DNA of 64,000 bases from Magnetococcales bacterium (GCA_015232365.1 JADFZU010000008.1:1-64000); one strand, 5' to 3'. Shown: positions 20,395 through 30,737, numbered from the stretch's first letter. Numbers and translations are program-made. Notes: generated by a model not told the origin, from the sequence alone.

Positions 20395-21375
20395 ATGAAT
20401 TTAACTGATAAAATAATCCATCGCCCCCGCCGTCTACGTACAAACCCTGCAATTCGCAGAATGGTAAGGGAAAATCATCTCCATCCTGAAGATCTAATTC
20501 TGCCACTTTTTATTGTTCCTGGAGAGAATATTAAAAAACCGATTCTTTCAATGCCTGGTGTGGATCAACTCTCTATAGATCAAGCAGTCATGGTGGCAAA
20601 AGAGGCTCAGGAGTTAGGTCTTGGAGGGATAATTCTCTTTGGTATCCCGGCGAAAAAAGATGGGACAGGAAGTGATGCCAGAAGTGCTGACGGCATAGTC
20701 CAGAGGGCAATTGCCGAGATTAAAAGTGCTCTGCCTGAGTTATATATAATAGCTGACACCTGTTTTTGTGAATATACCGACCACGGCCATTGCGGCCCCA
20801 TAAAAGGCAGTAGTGTTGATAACGATGCCACCATTGAGCTTCTCGGGGAGGCTGCTGTGGCCCAAGCCAAGGCAGGGGTGGATATGGTTGCCCCATCAGG
20901 AATGATGGACGGGATGGTTCAAGCCATTAGGGCTGGGCTTGACAGTGCCGGTTATGAAGAGCTGCCAATTCTATCTTACGGCGTAAAATACTCATCAGCC
21001 TACTACGGCCCATTTCGTGAGGCAGCAGAGAACACCCCAACATTTGGCGACCGCAGGGCCTACCAAATGGACTCAGCCAACCGTCTTGAGGCGATTCGTG
21101 AAGCGGCTCTGGATATTGATCAAGGTGCTGATATAATGATGGTAAAGCCTGGCCTGGCCTATATGGATATTCTCCGGGATCTTAAAAACCATTTTGATCT
21201 GCCTCTGGCGGTGTATAATGTCAGCGGTGAGTACGCCATGGTCAAAGCTGCTGCCATGCAGGGCTGGATTGATGAAAAAGGGGTGGTTCTTGAGACACTA
21301 ACCGGGTTTAAACGGGCCGGGGCCGACCTTATTCTCACCTATCACGGGCTGGATGCAGCTCGCTGGATAAGATAA
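20395..21375 (+). CDS. hemB: delta-aminolevulinic acid dehydratase (porphobilinogen synthase)
   Basis: RPRRLRTNPAIRRMVRENHLHPEDLILPLFI; DTCFCEYTDHGHCG; VAPSGMMDGMV; MVKPGLAYMDIL. Confidence 0.98.
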   Translation: MNLTDKIIHRPRRLRTNPAIRRMVRENHLHPEDLILPLFIVPGENIKKPILSMPGVDQLSIDQAVMVAKEAQELGLGGIILFGIPAKKDGTGSDARSADGIVQRAIAEIKSALPELYIIADTCFCEYTDHGHCGPIKGSSVDNDATIELLGEAAVAQAKAGVDMVAPSGMMDGMVQAIRAGLDSAGYEELPILSYGVKYSSAYYGPFREAAENTPTFGDRRAYQMDSANRLEAIREAALDIDQGADIMMVKPGLAYMDILRDLKNHFDLPLAVYNVSGEYAMVKAAAMQGWIDEKGVVLETLTGFKRAGADLILTYHGLDAARWIR

Positions 21376-21397
21376 TAATTAAATTAAGGATGTAGTT

Positions 21398-22465
21398 ATG
21401 TCAGAAGAGAGATGCAGGGATGCGTCACAACCGGTTAGGGCCTTGGGTCTGCTTTCTGGTGGACTGGACAGCACCCTGGCCGTAAGGGTTTTACAAGACC
21501 AGGGAGTTGAGGTTGCCTGCGTAAACTTTCATACCGGCTTCTGTATTCAGAGCCATACCGGGGCAATCCGCAACCCAAAAAAGGGTGAGGAACCGGCTCG
21601 CCATGACGCTCTCCACGCTGCCAGGAGTTTAGGTGTAAAACTCCATATGGTAGATATCTCAGAAGATTATGTCCGTATCGTCACCAACCCAAAACACGGT
21701 TATGGAAAAAATCTCAACCCCTGCCTGGACTGTAAAATTTTTATGGTCAAAAAAGCCTGGGAGCTAAAAGAAAAACTGGGGTTTGACTTTATTTTTACCG
21801 GCGAAGTAATGGGACAACGACCCATGAGCCAACGCAAAGACACCTTCCCAGTCATTGATCGGGATGCCGGGGTAAAGGGGTGGCTGCTTCGACCGTTATC
21901 AGCACAGTATATGCCGGAGACCGAGCCGGAAAAACGGGGCTGGGTTGATAGGGAAAAACTAAAAAACTTTACCGGACGCAGTCGCAAACCCCAGATGGCT
22001 CTAGCCCAGGAGATGAAACTTACTGACTACCCTACTCCAGCCGGAGGCTGCTGCTTTTTAACAGATGAAAACTACGCCCGCAAGCTCCAAGATTTATGGA
22101 GCCACCGGGAGACAAAAAAGTATAGTATGGAGGACATAGTCCTGCTTAAAGCCGGACGGCATATTCGACCAGGATCTGACTTTAAACTTATTATTGGCCG
22201 TGATGAGACAGAGAACAATTTTCTATCTGGTTTTAAAGCCGGTCGTTTAACCATCCGGGCAGAAAACCTACCCGGCCCTTTCACCCTTTTAGAGGGCAAC
22301 CCAGATCAAGACGGGCTAAAATTGGCCTGTAGCATCGCTGCCCGCTATGGCAAAGGTAAAAACCACCAAGAAGTAACAATGGTGGTGACAGGTAAAGATG
22401 GCAGTCAAAGGTTCACTATCACCCCAATGGCTGCCCACAAAGTATTAAAAGAGTGGCATGTCTAA
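21398..22465 (+). CDS. PP-loop ATPase, predicted tRNA thiolation-type enzyme
   Basis: PP-loop LGLLSGGLDSTLAVRVL; CLDCKIFMVKKAWELKEKLGFDFIFTGEVMGQRPMSQ; C-terminal extension resembling NFACT-R-type modules (family assignment from memory). Confidence 0.75.
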   Translation: MSEERCRDASQPVRALGLLSGGLDSTLAVRVLQDQGVEVACVNFHTGFCIQSHTGAIRNPKKGEEPARHDALHAARSLGVKLHMVDISEDYVRIVTNPKHGYGKNLNPCLDCKIFMVKKAWELKEKLGFDFIFTGEVMGQRPMSQRKDTFPVIDRDAGVKGWLLRPLSAQYMPETEPEKRGWVDREKLKNFTGRSRKPQMALAQEMKLTDYPTPAGGCCFLTDENYARKLQDLWSHRETKKYSMEDIVLLKAGRHIRPGSDFKLIIGRDETENNFLSGFKAGRLTIRAENLPGPFTLLEGNPDQDGLKLACSIAARYGKGKNHQEVTMVVTGKDGSQRFTITPMAAHKVLKEWHV

Positions 22466-22706
22466 ATCAAACAAACCAACACCGGACAAAAAAATAGACG
22501 CCAAAAATCTATTATGCCCTCTACCAATCCTCCGTGCTGACGCTGCCATGCTGGATCTAGAGATAGGCCAAACCCTGGAAATTCAAGCAACAGACCCCGG
22601 CCTGGTAAACGACCTGCCTGCCTGGTGCAGTATTAATAGTCATAAAATATTAGAGATGAAACAGCAGGGACGGTTGGTTATTGGACTGGTGGAGAAGGGA
22701 GAGTAG
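22458..22706 (+). CDS. tusA: TusA/SirA-family sulfur carrier protein
   Basis: DAKNLLCPLPILRADAAMLDLEIGQTLEIQATDPGLVNDLPAWC; CPxP motif; overlaps the upstream gene by 8 nt. Confidence 0.85.
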   Translation: MSKSNKPTPDKKIDAKNLLCPLPILRADAAMLDLEIGQTLEIQATDPGLVNDLPAWCSINSHKILEMKQQGRLVIGLVEKGE

Positions 22707-22710
22707 TTTT

Positions 22711-22748
22711 TTAACCTAGGAGTCCAGCATGACAAACTCCTAGGTTAA
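22711..22748. repeat. 38-bp palindromic element (13-bp perfect arms, 12-nt loop)
   Basis: TTAACCTAGGAGT-ccagcatgacaa-ACTCCTAGGTTAA; related sequence at 30621-30650. Confidence 0.85.
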
Positions 22749-22963
22749 ATATATAGCTCTATAGATTACGCATTTGGTGATATCTCTTCCGTTGCTGATC
22801 GTCAGTGCTATTAACTCAGCAACAGCAGAGTTTAAAGTTTCCCATATAACCTAAATAGCTAAAAATTACAGATCAGATGATATTGCTGTAAATAATGAGG
22901 ATATGGTTGTAGATTGTTCATCAAATTTAATACTCTCTTTTTCTATAGCTCCCTAACATAAAA

Positions 22964-22991
22964 AAGCCCGGATATTTGCATATCCGGGCTT
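22964..22991. terminator. bidirectional hairpin terminator candidate
   Basis: AAGCCCGGATAT-ttgc-ATATCCGGGCTT, 12-bp perfect stem, A-rich on the left side. Confidence 0.8.
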
Positions 22992-23015
22992 AAAATCTAG
23001 TTATTAACATGGGAG

Positions 23016-23594
23016 TTATTGAACTAGAAGGGATTGAATATCTCTGGTTAAAGGCATGTCAAAATCTTCTGCAGCAATGGTAACGCCATCTGCTAGCCTA
23101 ACAACCTGTGCTGTGACAAAAATTCTACTTTGACTTGTCACATAACTACCAGCCAAGACAGCAAAAACATCATGGGAGTCACGAATTTTCTCCAACTCAC
23201 GAGTTAAGATCAACTGACCCTTACCCTGCTGTAGAAGGAAGTTTTTCCTCAGCTTGACCTCAACTATTTTATATCCAGCCTGGGTAAAACGGTTGGAAAA
23301 CTGCCTTGAGAGCAAGCGACCAAAAGGGCTGGTCTCATTCATATCCCGCTCATCAACAAAGCTGGCAGGAAGAAAGCTCTTACCCTGGAGACGGAACTTA
23401 TCCTTCATGATTGCCAGCATTGCATCAGCAGCTTTCTGCGACTGACCCTGCATATCCAAGGATTTTGGCCCAGATAACGGCTGAGATATAAGCGGATAGG
23501 TCTCTGGGGTCTGGGCACAGCCAGCTACAAAAAAGAGACCAACTATCAAAGCCACAAGAGTTTTATTCATGCCTGACATCGTGCCAAACTCCAT
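23016..23594 (-). CDS. FlgO-like lipoprotein (paralogue 1)
   Basis: Lipobox FFVAGC; PASFVDERDMNETSPFGRLLSRQFSNRFTQAGYKIVEVKLRKNFLLQQGKGQLILTRELEKI. Confidence 0.75.
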   Translation of the reverse strand: MEFGTMSGMNKTLVALIVGLFFVAGCAQTPETYPLISQPLSGPKSLDMQGQSQKAADAMLAIMKDKFRLQGKSFLPASFVDERDMNETSPFGRLLSRQFSNRFTQAGYKIVEVKLRKNFLLQQGKGQLILTRELEKIRDSHDVFAVLAGSYVTSQSRIFVTAQVVRLADGVTIAAEDFDMPLTRDIQSLLVQ

Positions 23595-23596
23595 TT

Positions 23597-24274
23597 TTAT
23601 TGCTTCACAATCGACATGGATACACCACCACCAGAGGCCATCAACAGATCACGAATATCGGCACCGAGAGGTATCTTGGCATCTACTGATGACAAAACCT
23701 GACGATCTTTGATCTGAATCAAACGGGCGGTAAAATCCAAAAGTGATTTGGTTTCAGTGTAGGTTCCTACCACAACAGCGTAGGCTTTATTATCAGCAGA
23801 CAGTTTTGCAATATCCCGAGAAAGGATAAACTCGCCCATACCTTTGCGAATTGCTAGATCCTTACGTAGACGAGGCTCCACAACCCGGTACCCCTGCTGG
23901 GAAAAGCGGGAACCAACATGGTCGGAGATCAATATGCCCAACTCAGAAGAGGAGTTCATATCGTTACGGTTGACAAAAGAGGTGACCAAGATCGGCTTAC
24001 GCTGATGAAATGATGGATGGTTCTTCCGCAACTCAGCTACCAACGCATCGGCAACCGCATGACTCATACGGATCAGATCAACATCAGCGTTGATCTTTAC
24101 TGGAGCATTTGGCAAATGGGCAGTTTGAGCAGTTTCCGATGCTGGGCTAGAAAGCAGGTTGCTCAAATTCATTGAAGAGTTGGCACACCCAGATATACCC
24201 GCCGCCAATATAATGGCTGCCATACTGGTTTTAAACAGAGATTTTTTCATGAAATTTTTCCTTGCACTCAACAA
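23597..24274 (-). CDS. FlgO-like lipoprotein (paralogue 2)
   Basis: Lipobox AAGISGC; VTSFVNRNDMNSSSELGILISDHVGSRFSQQGYRVVEPRLRKDLAIRKGMGEFILSRDIAKL, aligned by eye to the neighbouring gene. Confidence 0.75.
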   Translation of the reverse strand: MLSARKNFMKKSLFKTSMAAIILAAGISGCANSSMNLSNLLSSPASETAQTAHLPNAPVKINADVDLIRMSHAVADALVAELRKNHPSFHQRKPILVTSFVNRNDMNSSSELGILISDHVGSRFSQQGYRVVEPRLRKDLAIRKGMGEFILSRDIAKLSADNKAYAVVVGTYTETKSLLDFTARLIQIKDRQVLSSVDAKIPLGADIRDLLMASGGGVSMSIVKQ

Positions 24275-24454
24275 AAAATTGATTGAACAGTTCTGTCCAA
24301 GGAGTTCATTAACATGATGTTATCACTGTAATAATTTGAAATAATCAGAAAATCTTAAAAAACCTGCCGCCTGCTGGTCCAAGGGGCAGTTAACTAGAAA
24401 ATTTCCCAACAAATCAAGTATTAAGCTATAAGACCCTAATCAATGATACCCGGA

Positions 24455-25492
24455 CTACATAAATGAGGCTTTATGGTTGGCCTTATCTCTGGCCGCCTGT
24501 TTGGTAATAAGCCCTTTGTCCAGCATATCTTGCAAACTCTGTTCCAAAGTAACCATTCCCTCTTTACGCCCGGTCTGGATAGCTGAGTACATCTGGGGAA
24601 TTTTATTCTCTCTAATCAGGTTTTTAACTGCTGAAGTTCCAACCATTATCTCATGGGCAGCTATCCGGCCACCGCCCTTTTTCTTTAGCAGGTTCTGGGA
24701 GACAACCGCCCGTAGTGACTCTGACAACATTGTACGAATCATATCTTTTTCTGCCGCTGGAAAGACATCAACCATTCTATCAACAGTCTTTGCTGCCGAT
24801 GTTGTGTGTAGGGTTCCAAGCACCAGATGGCCTGTCTCTGCTGCTGATAGGGCCAGCCGGATAGTCTCCAGATCCCGCATCTCACCAACCAGGATAACAT
24901 CAGGATCTTCACGCAAGGCCGAACGGAGGGCCATATCAAAGCTCTTGGTATCTCTATGGACCTCACGTTGATTAATCAGACACTTAATTGATTGGTGGAC
25001 AAACTCAATAGGATCTTCCAGGGTCAGAATATGGCCATACTCATTTTTATTTTTATAATCAACCATCGCCGCCAGAGTCGTGGATTTTCCCGACCCTGTC
25101 GGGCCTGTGACCAGAACCAGGCCACGTGGGGTATCGGCAAACTCTTTGAATATCTCCGGGCAGTTTAACTGCTCAAGGGTTAAAATCTCTGATGGAATGG
25201 TCCTGAATACCGCAGCAACACCACGATTTTGATGGAAAGCGTTAACCCTGAACCTAGCCAGCCCTGGTACTTCAAAAGAGAAGTCAGTCTCTAGAAACTC
25301 CTCAAAATCCTTCCGCTGTTTATCATTCATTATGTCGTAGATCATGTCATGCACTGCTTCCTGGTCAAGCTCTGGTACATTAATCCGGCGAATATCACCA
25401 TCAACTCGAATCAGTGGCGGCAGACCGGCAGATACATGAAGGTCGGAAGCACCATTTTTGACACTAAAGGCGAGAAGCTCAGAAATTTCCAC
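24455..25492 (-). CDS. pilT: type IV pilus twitching motility ATPase, PilT-like
   Basis: ASDLHVSAGLPPLIRVDGDIRRI; GLVLVTGPTGSGKSTTLAAMVDYKN; ALREDPDVILVGEMRDLETIRLALSAAETGHLVLGTLHTTSAAKTVDRMVDVFP. Confidence 0.95.
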   Translation of the reverse strand: MEISELLAFSVKNGASDLHVSAGLPPLIRVDGDIRRINVPELDQEAVHDMIYDIMNDKQRKDFEEFLETDFSFEVPGLARFRVNAFHQNRGVAAVFRTIPSEILTLEQLNCPEIFKEFADTPRGLVLVTGPTGSGKSTTLAAMVDYKNKNEYGHILTLEDPIEFVHQSIKCLINQREVHRDTKSFDMALRSALREDPDVILVGEMRDLETIRLALSAAETGHLVLGTLHTTSAAKTVDRMVDVFPAAEKDMIRTMLSESLRAVVSQNLLKKKGGGRIAAHEIMVGTSAVKNLIRENKIPQMYSAIQTGRKEGMVTLEQSLQDMLDKGLITKQAARDKANHKASFM

Positions 25493-25856
25493 TTTTTATT
25501 CCCCTCTATAACCCGGCTAAATACCGGATAGACAATGAATTGTTGATGATAACCTGCAAAAGGTACGCCGGTAATTTTTATAATACAAAAAAATGACCTC
25601 GCCTACCCTATTACAAAGCAGCAATATTTGCTATAAATAGTTTAGGTATTTGTTGACACCTAGATAGAGCCAGTTGGGGGCGAGCACCTAGAGCAAACTA
25701 TTGATTCATCTTATATAACATAACCACCCATTATCACCAACCAAGGTGACGGTATTTATTCTGTTATGTTTGATAAACCAATATCTTATACTAAAAACTT
25801 TACCCACTGAAGCTAAATATAATCGTAATTTTTCAGACTAAACTTAAGGAGTTGCC

Positions 25857-26888
25857 GTGAGTACGGATAGCAATAAAGCCAAAGCATTGGAAGCAGCCAT
25901 ATCCCAGATCGAACGCCAGCATGGCAAAGGTTCGATTATGCGCATGAGCGACAAAGCCGTTCAAGATGTCCCGGTAGTCTCAACAGGCTCCATTGGTTTG
26001 GATATCGCACTTGGCATTGGCGGCCTGCCCAAGGGTCGTATCATTGAAATATTCGGGCCGGAATCTTCCGGTAAAACCACCCTCGCCCTCCATGCCGCAG
26101 CCGAGACCCAACGCCAGGGTGGAACCGCCGCTTTTGTCGATGCCGAACACGCCTTGGACCCGGTCTACGCTAGAAACCTTGGCGTGGATACCGATCAACT
26201 CTTGATCTCCCAACCAGATACCGGCGAACAGGCACTGGAGATTGTTGATACCCTGGTCCGTTCTGGTGCTGTAGATCTGGTCGTTGTCGACTCTGTTGCT
26301 GCTCTCACTCCCAAAGCTGAGTTGGAAGGAGACATGGGGGACTCCCACATGGGTCTGCAAGCCCGGCTTATGTCCCAGGCGTTGCGGAAACTTACCGGCT
26401 CTATCTCCCGCTCCAATACCATGGTGCTGTTTATCAACCAGATCCGCCATAAAATCGGTGTTATGTTTGGCAGCCCAGAGACAACAACCGGTGGCAACGC
26501 CCTTAAATTCTACGCCTCGATTCGCCTTGATATCCGGCGTATCGGTTCGGTTAAAGATAAAGAGGAGGTTGTTGGCAACCGTTGTAAGGTAAAAGTGGTC
26601 AAAAATAAAATGGCCCCTCCTTTCCGGGTAATTGAACTGGATATCATCTATGGTGAGGGCGTCTCCCTTATAGGTGAAGTGCTGGATATGGCTGTCAACG
26701 AAAAGCTGATTGAAAAGTCAGGGGCATGGTACTCAAAAGACGGGGAGAGAATTGGCCAGGGCCGTGAGAACGCCAAACGCTATTTTTTAGAGAACCGAGA
26801 GCAGTTCCAACAGTTGGAAGACCAACTTCGTATTACCTTTGAGCTGCCGCCTAAATATAACTCCAACAAAAAAGAGAGTGGTAAATAA
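25857..26888 (+). CDS. recA: recombinase RecA (GTG start)
   Basis: [90 protein letters not shown]. Confidence 0.99.
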   Translation: MSTDSNKAKALEAAISQIERQHGKGSIMRMSDKAVQDVPVVSTGSIGLDIALGIGGLPKGRIIEIFGPESSGKTTLALHAAAETQRQGGTAAFVDAEHALDPVYARNLGVDTDQLLISQPDTGEQALEIVDTLVRSGAVDLVVVDSVAALTPKAELEGDMGDSHMGLQARLMSQALRKLTGSISRSNTMVLFINQIRHKIGVMFGSPETTTGGNALKFYASIRLDIRRIGSVKDKEEVVGNRCKVKVVKNKMAPPFRVIELDIIYGEGVSLIGEVLDMAVNEKLIEKSGAWYSKDGERIGQGRENAKRYFLENREQFQQLEDQLRITFELPPKYNSNKKESGK

Positions 26889-29146
26889 TGGCAGATGACG
26901 CCATTGTTGAAGAGGCTCCCCTACGCCACGAGCTTGAGAGCCGCTATTTGGCTTACGCCCTCTCCACCATCATCAGCCGTTCCCTGCCTGATGTTCGTGA
27001 CGGGCTAAAACCTGTCCATCGCCGTATTATGTTCGCTATGCGGGCCTTACGTTTGGAGCCATCCACACCCCCAAAAAAATCGGCCCGTGTTGTTGGTGAT
27101 GTGATCGGTAAGTTCCACCCCCACGGTGATCAGGCAGCCTATGATGCCATGGTCCGTCTGGCCCAGGATTTTGCTTCACGCTACCCACTGGTTGATGGTC
27201 AGGGAAATTTTGGCAACATCGATGGTGATGGTGCTGCTGCCATGCGATATACTGAAGCAAGGCTGACAAAAGTTGCCTGGGCTATGCTTGAAGATCTGGA
27301 GCATGACACTGTCGACTTTATCGACACCTATGACGGCTCCATGCAGGAGCCGGCAGTTCTGCCAGCAAGATTTCCCAACCTATTGGCAAACGGTTCGTCG
27401 GGCATTGCTGTGGGTATGTCTACCTCAATCCCTCCCCACAATGTTGGGGAGATAATCGATGCTGCAACCATATTAATCGACAAACCAGACACCACGATTA
27501 GCGACCTGCTTAAGGTTCTACCGGGACCGGACTTTCCAACTGGGGGGCTTTTGGTAGCTAGCTCGGATGAAAGGTTACAAGCCTATGAGACCGGGCGGGG
27601 CAGTCTGCGTCTTAGAGCCAGATGGCACAAAGAAGATTTAAAACACGGCCTCTGGCGGATTATCATCACCGAAATCCCCTATCAGGTGCAAAAATCCCGG
27701 CTGATTGAACGTGTAGCACAGCTTATTATTGATAAAAAATCACCATTTTTAACTGATATCAGAGATGAGTCTGATGAGGATATCCGTATTGTTTTAGAGC
27801 CACGCTCCTCCCGTCTCGATCCTGAGATGGTAATGGCCTATCTATTTAAAAACTCTGACATGGAGACCCGGTTTAACATAAACCTAAATGTCATCACTGC
27901 CGAAACCAGGCCTGAAGTGATGGACTTGAAAGGTGTTTTGAACGCTTGGCTCAGTCACCGTTTTGTCATACACACCCGCAGAGCCGAACATGAACTAAAA
28001 AAGATTGGTGAACGGCTCCATCTATTGGCAGCCCATCTTATTGTCCATCTGAATATTGATGAGGTTATTGCCATAATCAAAGAGCATGATGAACCAAGGC
28101 CGGTTCTCATGGAGCGTTATGGGCTTGATTATGATCAGGCAGAAGCAATTCTCAACATGCGCCTGCGTAATCTACGCAAGCTAGAAGAGATAAACATCAG
28201 GAAGGAGATTGAAGAGAAAGAGAGCCGGGCGGAACAATTACGGGCACTATTGGCCAGTGAAAAATTGATGTGGCGTGAGATTAAAAAAGAGCTGAGAAAT
28301 ACTAAAAAAGAGTTTGCTGACATACGCCGCACCACCCTTGCCGGACCACCCCAGGCCATCTCCATAAAACCTGAAGATCTGGTCCAGAGAGAGGCGGTAA
28401 CTGTTATTCTCTCCCGGCGTGGCTGGGTAAAAACCATTCGTGGTCATGATGACGAGCTAGATAAAATTCGCTTTAAGGGTGATGATGAACTGCTAAAAGC
28501 GGTAAAAACCCACACTACCGAGACCATAACCTTTGTCAGCACATCGGGCAAATCGTTCTCAATTCTTGCTGACAAGCTGCCATCAGGAAAAGGTTTTGGC
28601 GAGCCGCTGACAGTCACCTTTGATATTGAGGGTGGTGATCAGGTGTTCTGGGCTATGGAGATGAAAACCGAGCAGGAGTATTTTGTCGTAACCAGATTGG
28701 GCCAGGGGTTCCGCATTAAGGGGGCTGATCTTGTCACCAATCACCGCTCTGGCAAACAGGCCATATCCTTCAAAAAGCCCAACGACCATCCCATTCATAT
28801 CCACCCGGTAAAGGGCGACCATGTTGCAGCCATCAGCCGTGGCCGTCTTTTGTTAATATGCACTCTGGATGAGTTCCCCGTACTATCCAAAGGCAAAGGG
28901 GTTCGCATACAGCGTCTATCCAAAGATGAACTACTGGTAGATGCCACCACATTCAACATGGAAGATGGCATCACCCTCGACTCAGGAAAACGCAAACGCC
29001 ACATAACCGAATTAGACAACTGGCTTGGGGCAAGAGCCAGCAAAGGTAGAATGCTACCCCACGGTTTTTTAAGTGGAGCGGTATTTGCTGAGACCGGGGC
29101 ATCTATTTTAGTAGCTGGCAAGGGTTATACTGGCGAGCTTTTTTAG
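26888..29146 (+). CDS. parC: DNA topoisomerase IV subunit A
   Basis: [28 protein letters not shown]...[60 protein letters not shown]; 752 aa; TAATG overlap with recA stop. Confidence 0.95.
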   Translation: MADDAIVEEAPLRHELESRYLAYALSTIISRSLPDVRDGLKPVHRRIMFAMRALRLEPSTPPKKSARVVGDVIGKFHPHGDQAAYDAMVRLAQDFASRYPLVDGQGNFGNIDGDGAAAMRYTEARLTKVAWAMLEDLEHDTVDFIDTYDGSMQEPAVLPARFPNLLANGSSGIAVGMSTSIPPHNVGEIIDAATILIDKPDTTISDLLKVLPGPDFPTGGLLVASSDERLQAYETGRGSLRLRARWHKEDLKHGLWRIIITEIPYQVQKSRLIERVAQLIIDKKSPFLTDIRDESDEDIRIVLEPRSSRLDPEMVMAYLFKNSDMETRFNINLNVITAETRPEVMDLKGVLNAWLSHRFVIHTRRAEHELKKIGERLHLLAAHLIVHLNIDEVIAIIKEHDEPRPVLMERYGLDYDQAEAILNMRLRNLRKLEEINIRKEIEEKESRAEQLRALLASEKLMWREIKKELRNTKKEFADIRRTTLAGPPQAISIKPEDLVQREAVTVILSRRGWVKTIRGHDDELDKIRFKGDDELLKAVKTHTTETITFVSTSGKSFSILADKLPSGKGFGEPLTVTFDIEGGDQVFWAMEMKTEQEYFVVTRLGQGFRIKGADLVTNHRSGKQAISFKKPNDHPIHIHPVKGDHVAAISRGRLLLICTLDEFPVLSKGKGVRIQRLSKDELLVDATTFNMEDGITLDSGKRKRHITELDNWLGARASKGRMLPHGFLSGAVFAETGASILVAGKGYTGELF

Positions 29147-29148
29147 TC

Positions 29149-29210
29149 ATAGGGGTGCAGGGGAATTATTCCCCTGCCGGGTTTAGGCAGCACCCAAGGT
29201 TTTGCTGTTA
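29149..29210 (+). repeat. left arm of 62-bp near-perfect inverted repeat flanking the FHA-cyclase gene
   Basis: ATAGGGGTGCAGGGGAATTATTCCCCTGCCGGGTTTAGGCAGCACCCAAGGTTTTGCTGTTA; differs at 2 of 62 positions from the reverse complement of 30738-30799. Confidence 0.92.
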
Positions 29211-29361
29211 ATCTTTTCGTGTGGATGACATGCATGGCCTCCCAAGGTCTTAAGCTTTTAGAACTGAAGAAGGTGAGTTAAACAGACTACTCCCAGAGTC
29301 CCTGTCCTGGAATTAGCAAATAGTAACGTAGTAAATATCTTATGAAGAAGATTATTCTAAA

Positions 29362-30417
29362 GTGAAACCGGCACTATATATCACTGATATTCAAACAGGC
29401 AAAAAAGACTGTGTTATCTTACAAGGCGACGTACTCACAATCGGTCGAAGTGATCAGAGTGATATAGTTATCAATAGTTCTAACATATCTCGCAATCATG
29501 CTCGTCTATTGTTCAAGAAAAAAAACTGGTTTATTGAGGATTGCGGAAGCAGCAACGGGACTTATATCAAAAGGAACGGCATATTTGAAAAAATAACTGG
29601 TAAGCAAAAAATTTCTAAATCTACCATCATACGCTTAAGCAACTGCAAGATTTTAAATCTAACACAAGATGCTGGTATTGATTCAAATAAAAAGCAGGTT
29701 ATTTCAAGTAAATCAAAAAAGACAAATCATCCCTTGAAGAGTCTATTTCTTGGCTTGAAAGATGGCTTAAATAAGGTATCAGGCAAAAAGCCTACTTTTA
29801 ATAAAAAATTTGAGCATGAATCACCAGAAGATTTGTCGATGATGATACCTATCGACTCTCTAAAAACAGTGGCAGCTATAATCGTTTTGGACCAATGTGA
29901 CTCTTCTGGAATAGCAAATAGTAATGAACAAGTTGCCTACCATCTAAAGAAACGGCTGAAAGCATTGACTGATAAAGTGATGGATAAGCACCCTTGCAGA
30001 TTTTATGAAAATACTGGAGATGGCTTTCTTGGTATATACGATGATCCAAATGAAGCCCTGCAAGTAGCCAGAAAAATTTCAAACCTTATTAAAAAACGCA
30101 ACGGCTCGACAAAAAACCCCGATATCAATTTTCGTTTAGCGTTACATTACGGAGAAATCTACAGTCTCGGCACTGGAGTCCACGGTAATGATCTGAATAT
30201 AGCATTTCGAATTGAGGGCGTAACTGCCGACGCTTTTTCAGAGCTAAAGTATAATTTTCCCAAAAAAGATAGAACTCTTTGTTCTAGTAATTTTCTAAAC
30301 TATTTTAAACGGCAGGGAGAACTTCCTGCTGGGATGGATTTTCAATACTGCGGTCCTGCTAATCTTAAAGGCATATCCGACCCTATGGATATTTTTCAGA
30401 TTATTTACCAAGATTAA
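29362..30417 (+). CDS. FHA domain protein with C-terminal class III cyclase-like domain
   Basis: FHA: TIGRSDQSDIVINSSNISRNHARLLFKKKNWFIEDCGSSNGTYI; cyclase-like: AAIIVLDQCDSSG...RFYENTGDGFLGIYDDPNEALQVAR...FRLALHYGEIYSLGTGVHGNDLNIAFRIEGV. Confidence 0.82.
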   Translation: MKPALYITDIQTGKKDCVILQGDVLTIGRSDQSDIVINSSNISRNHARLLFKKKNWFIEDCGSSNGTYIKRNGIFEKITGKQKISKSTIIRLSNCKILNLTQDAGIDSNKKQVISSKSKKTNHPLKSLFLGLKDGLNKVSGKKPTFNKKFEHESPEDLSMMIPIDSLKTVAAIIVLDQCDSSGIANSNEQVAYHLKKRLKALTDKVMDKHPCRFYENTGDGFLGIYDDPNEALQVARKISNLIKKRNGSTKNPDINFRLALHYGEIYSLGTGVHGNDLNIAFRIEGVTADAFSELKYNFPKKDRTLCSSNFLNYFKRQGELPAGMDFQYCGPANLKGISDPMDIFQIIYQD

Positions 30418-30620
30418 TTTCAACCTAGAAAATTTCTCACTTTGAGGTTTGGGAACAGTTAATTCTAGTAGTCTATCTGACTGAACTTTTGCCATTAGAT
30501 TCCACTGGCCAATCTTGAGAAATTTTGGCTAAATCCAGTAGAAATAACTTGGCATCTTCCCTCGTAAGGTACGTGTTCGGTCTAAATACCATCAATGTGG
30601 GCTAGTAAAACTTACCAATT

Positions 30621-30650
30621 GGAGTCCAGTACGACAGACTCCTAGGTTAA
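30621..30650. repeat. second, imperfect copy of the 22711-22748 palindromic element
   Basis: GGAGTCCAGTACGACAGACTCCTAGGTTAA versus AGGAGTCCAGCATGACAAACTCCTAGGTTAA at 22718-22748. Confidence 0.8.
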
Positions 30651-30737
30651 TTTAGTTCGGAAACAACGTACACGATCTGAAGAAAAACCTTGTTGGGAGG
30701 CCTTGCAGACCCCCAAACCCCCACGCTTTTTAACTGC

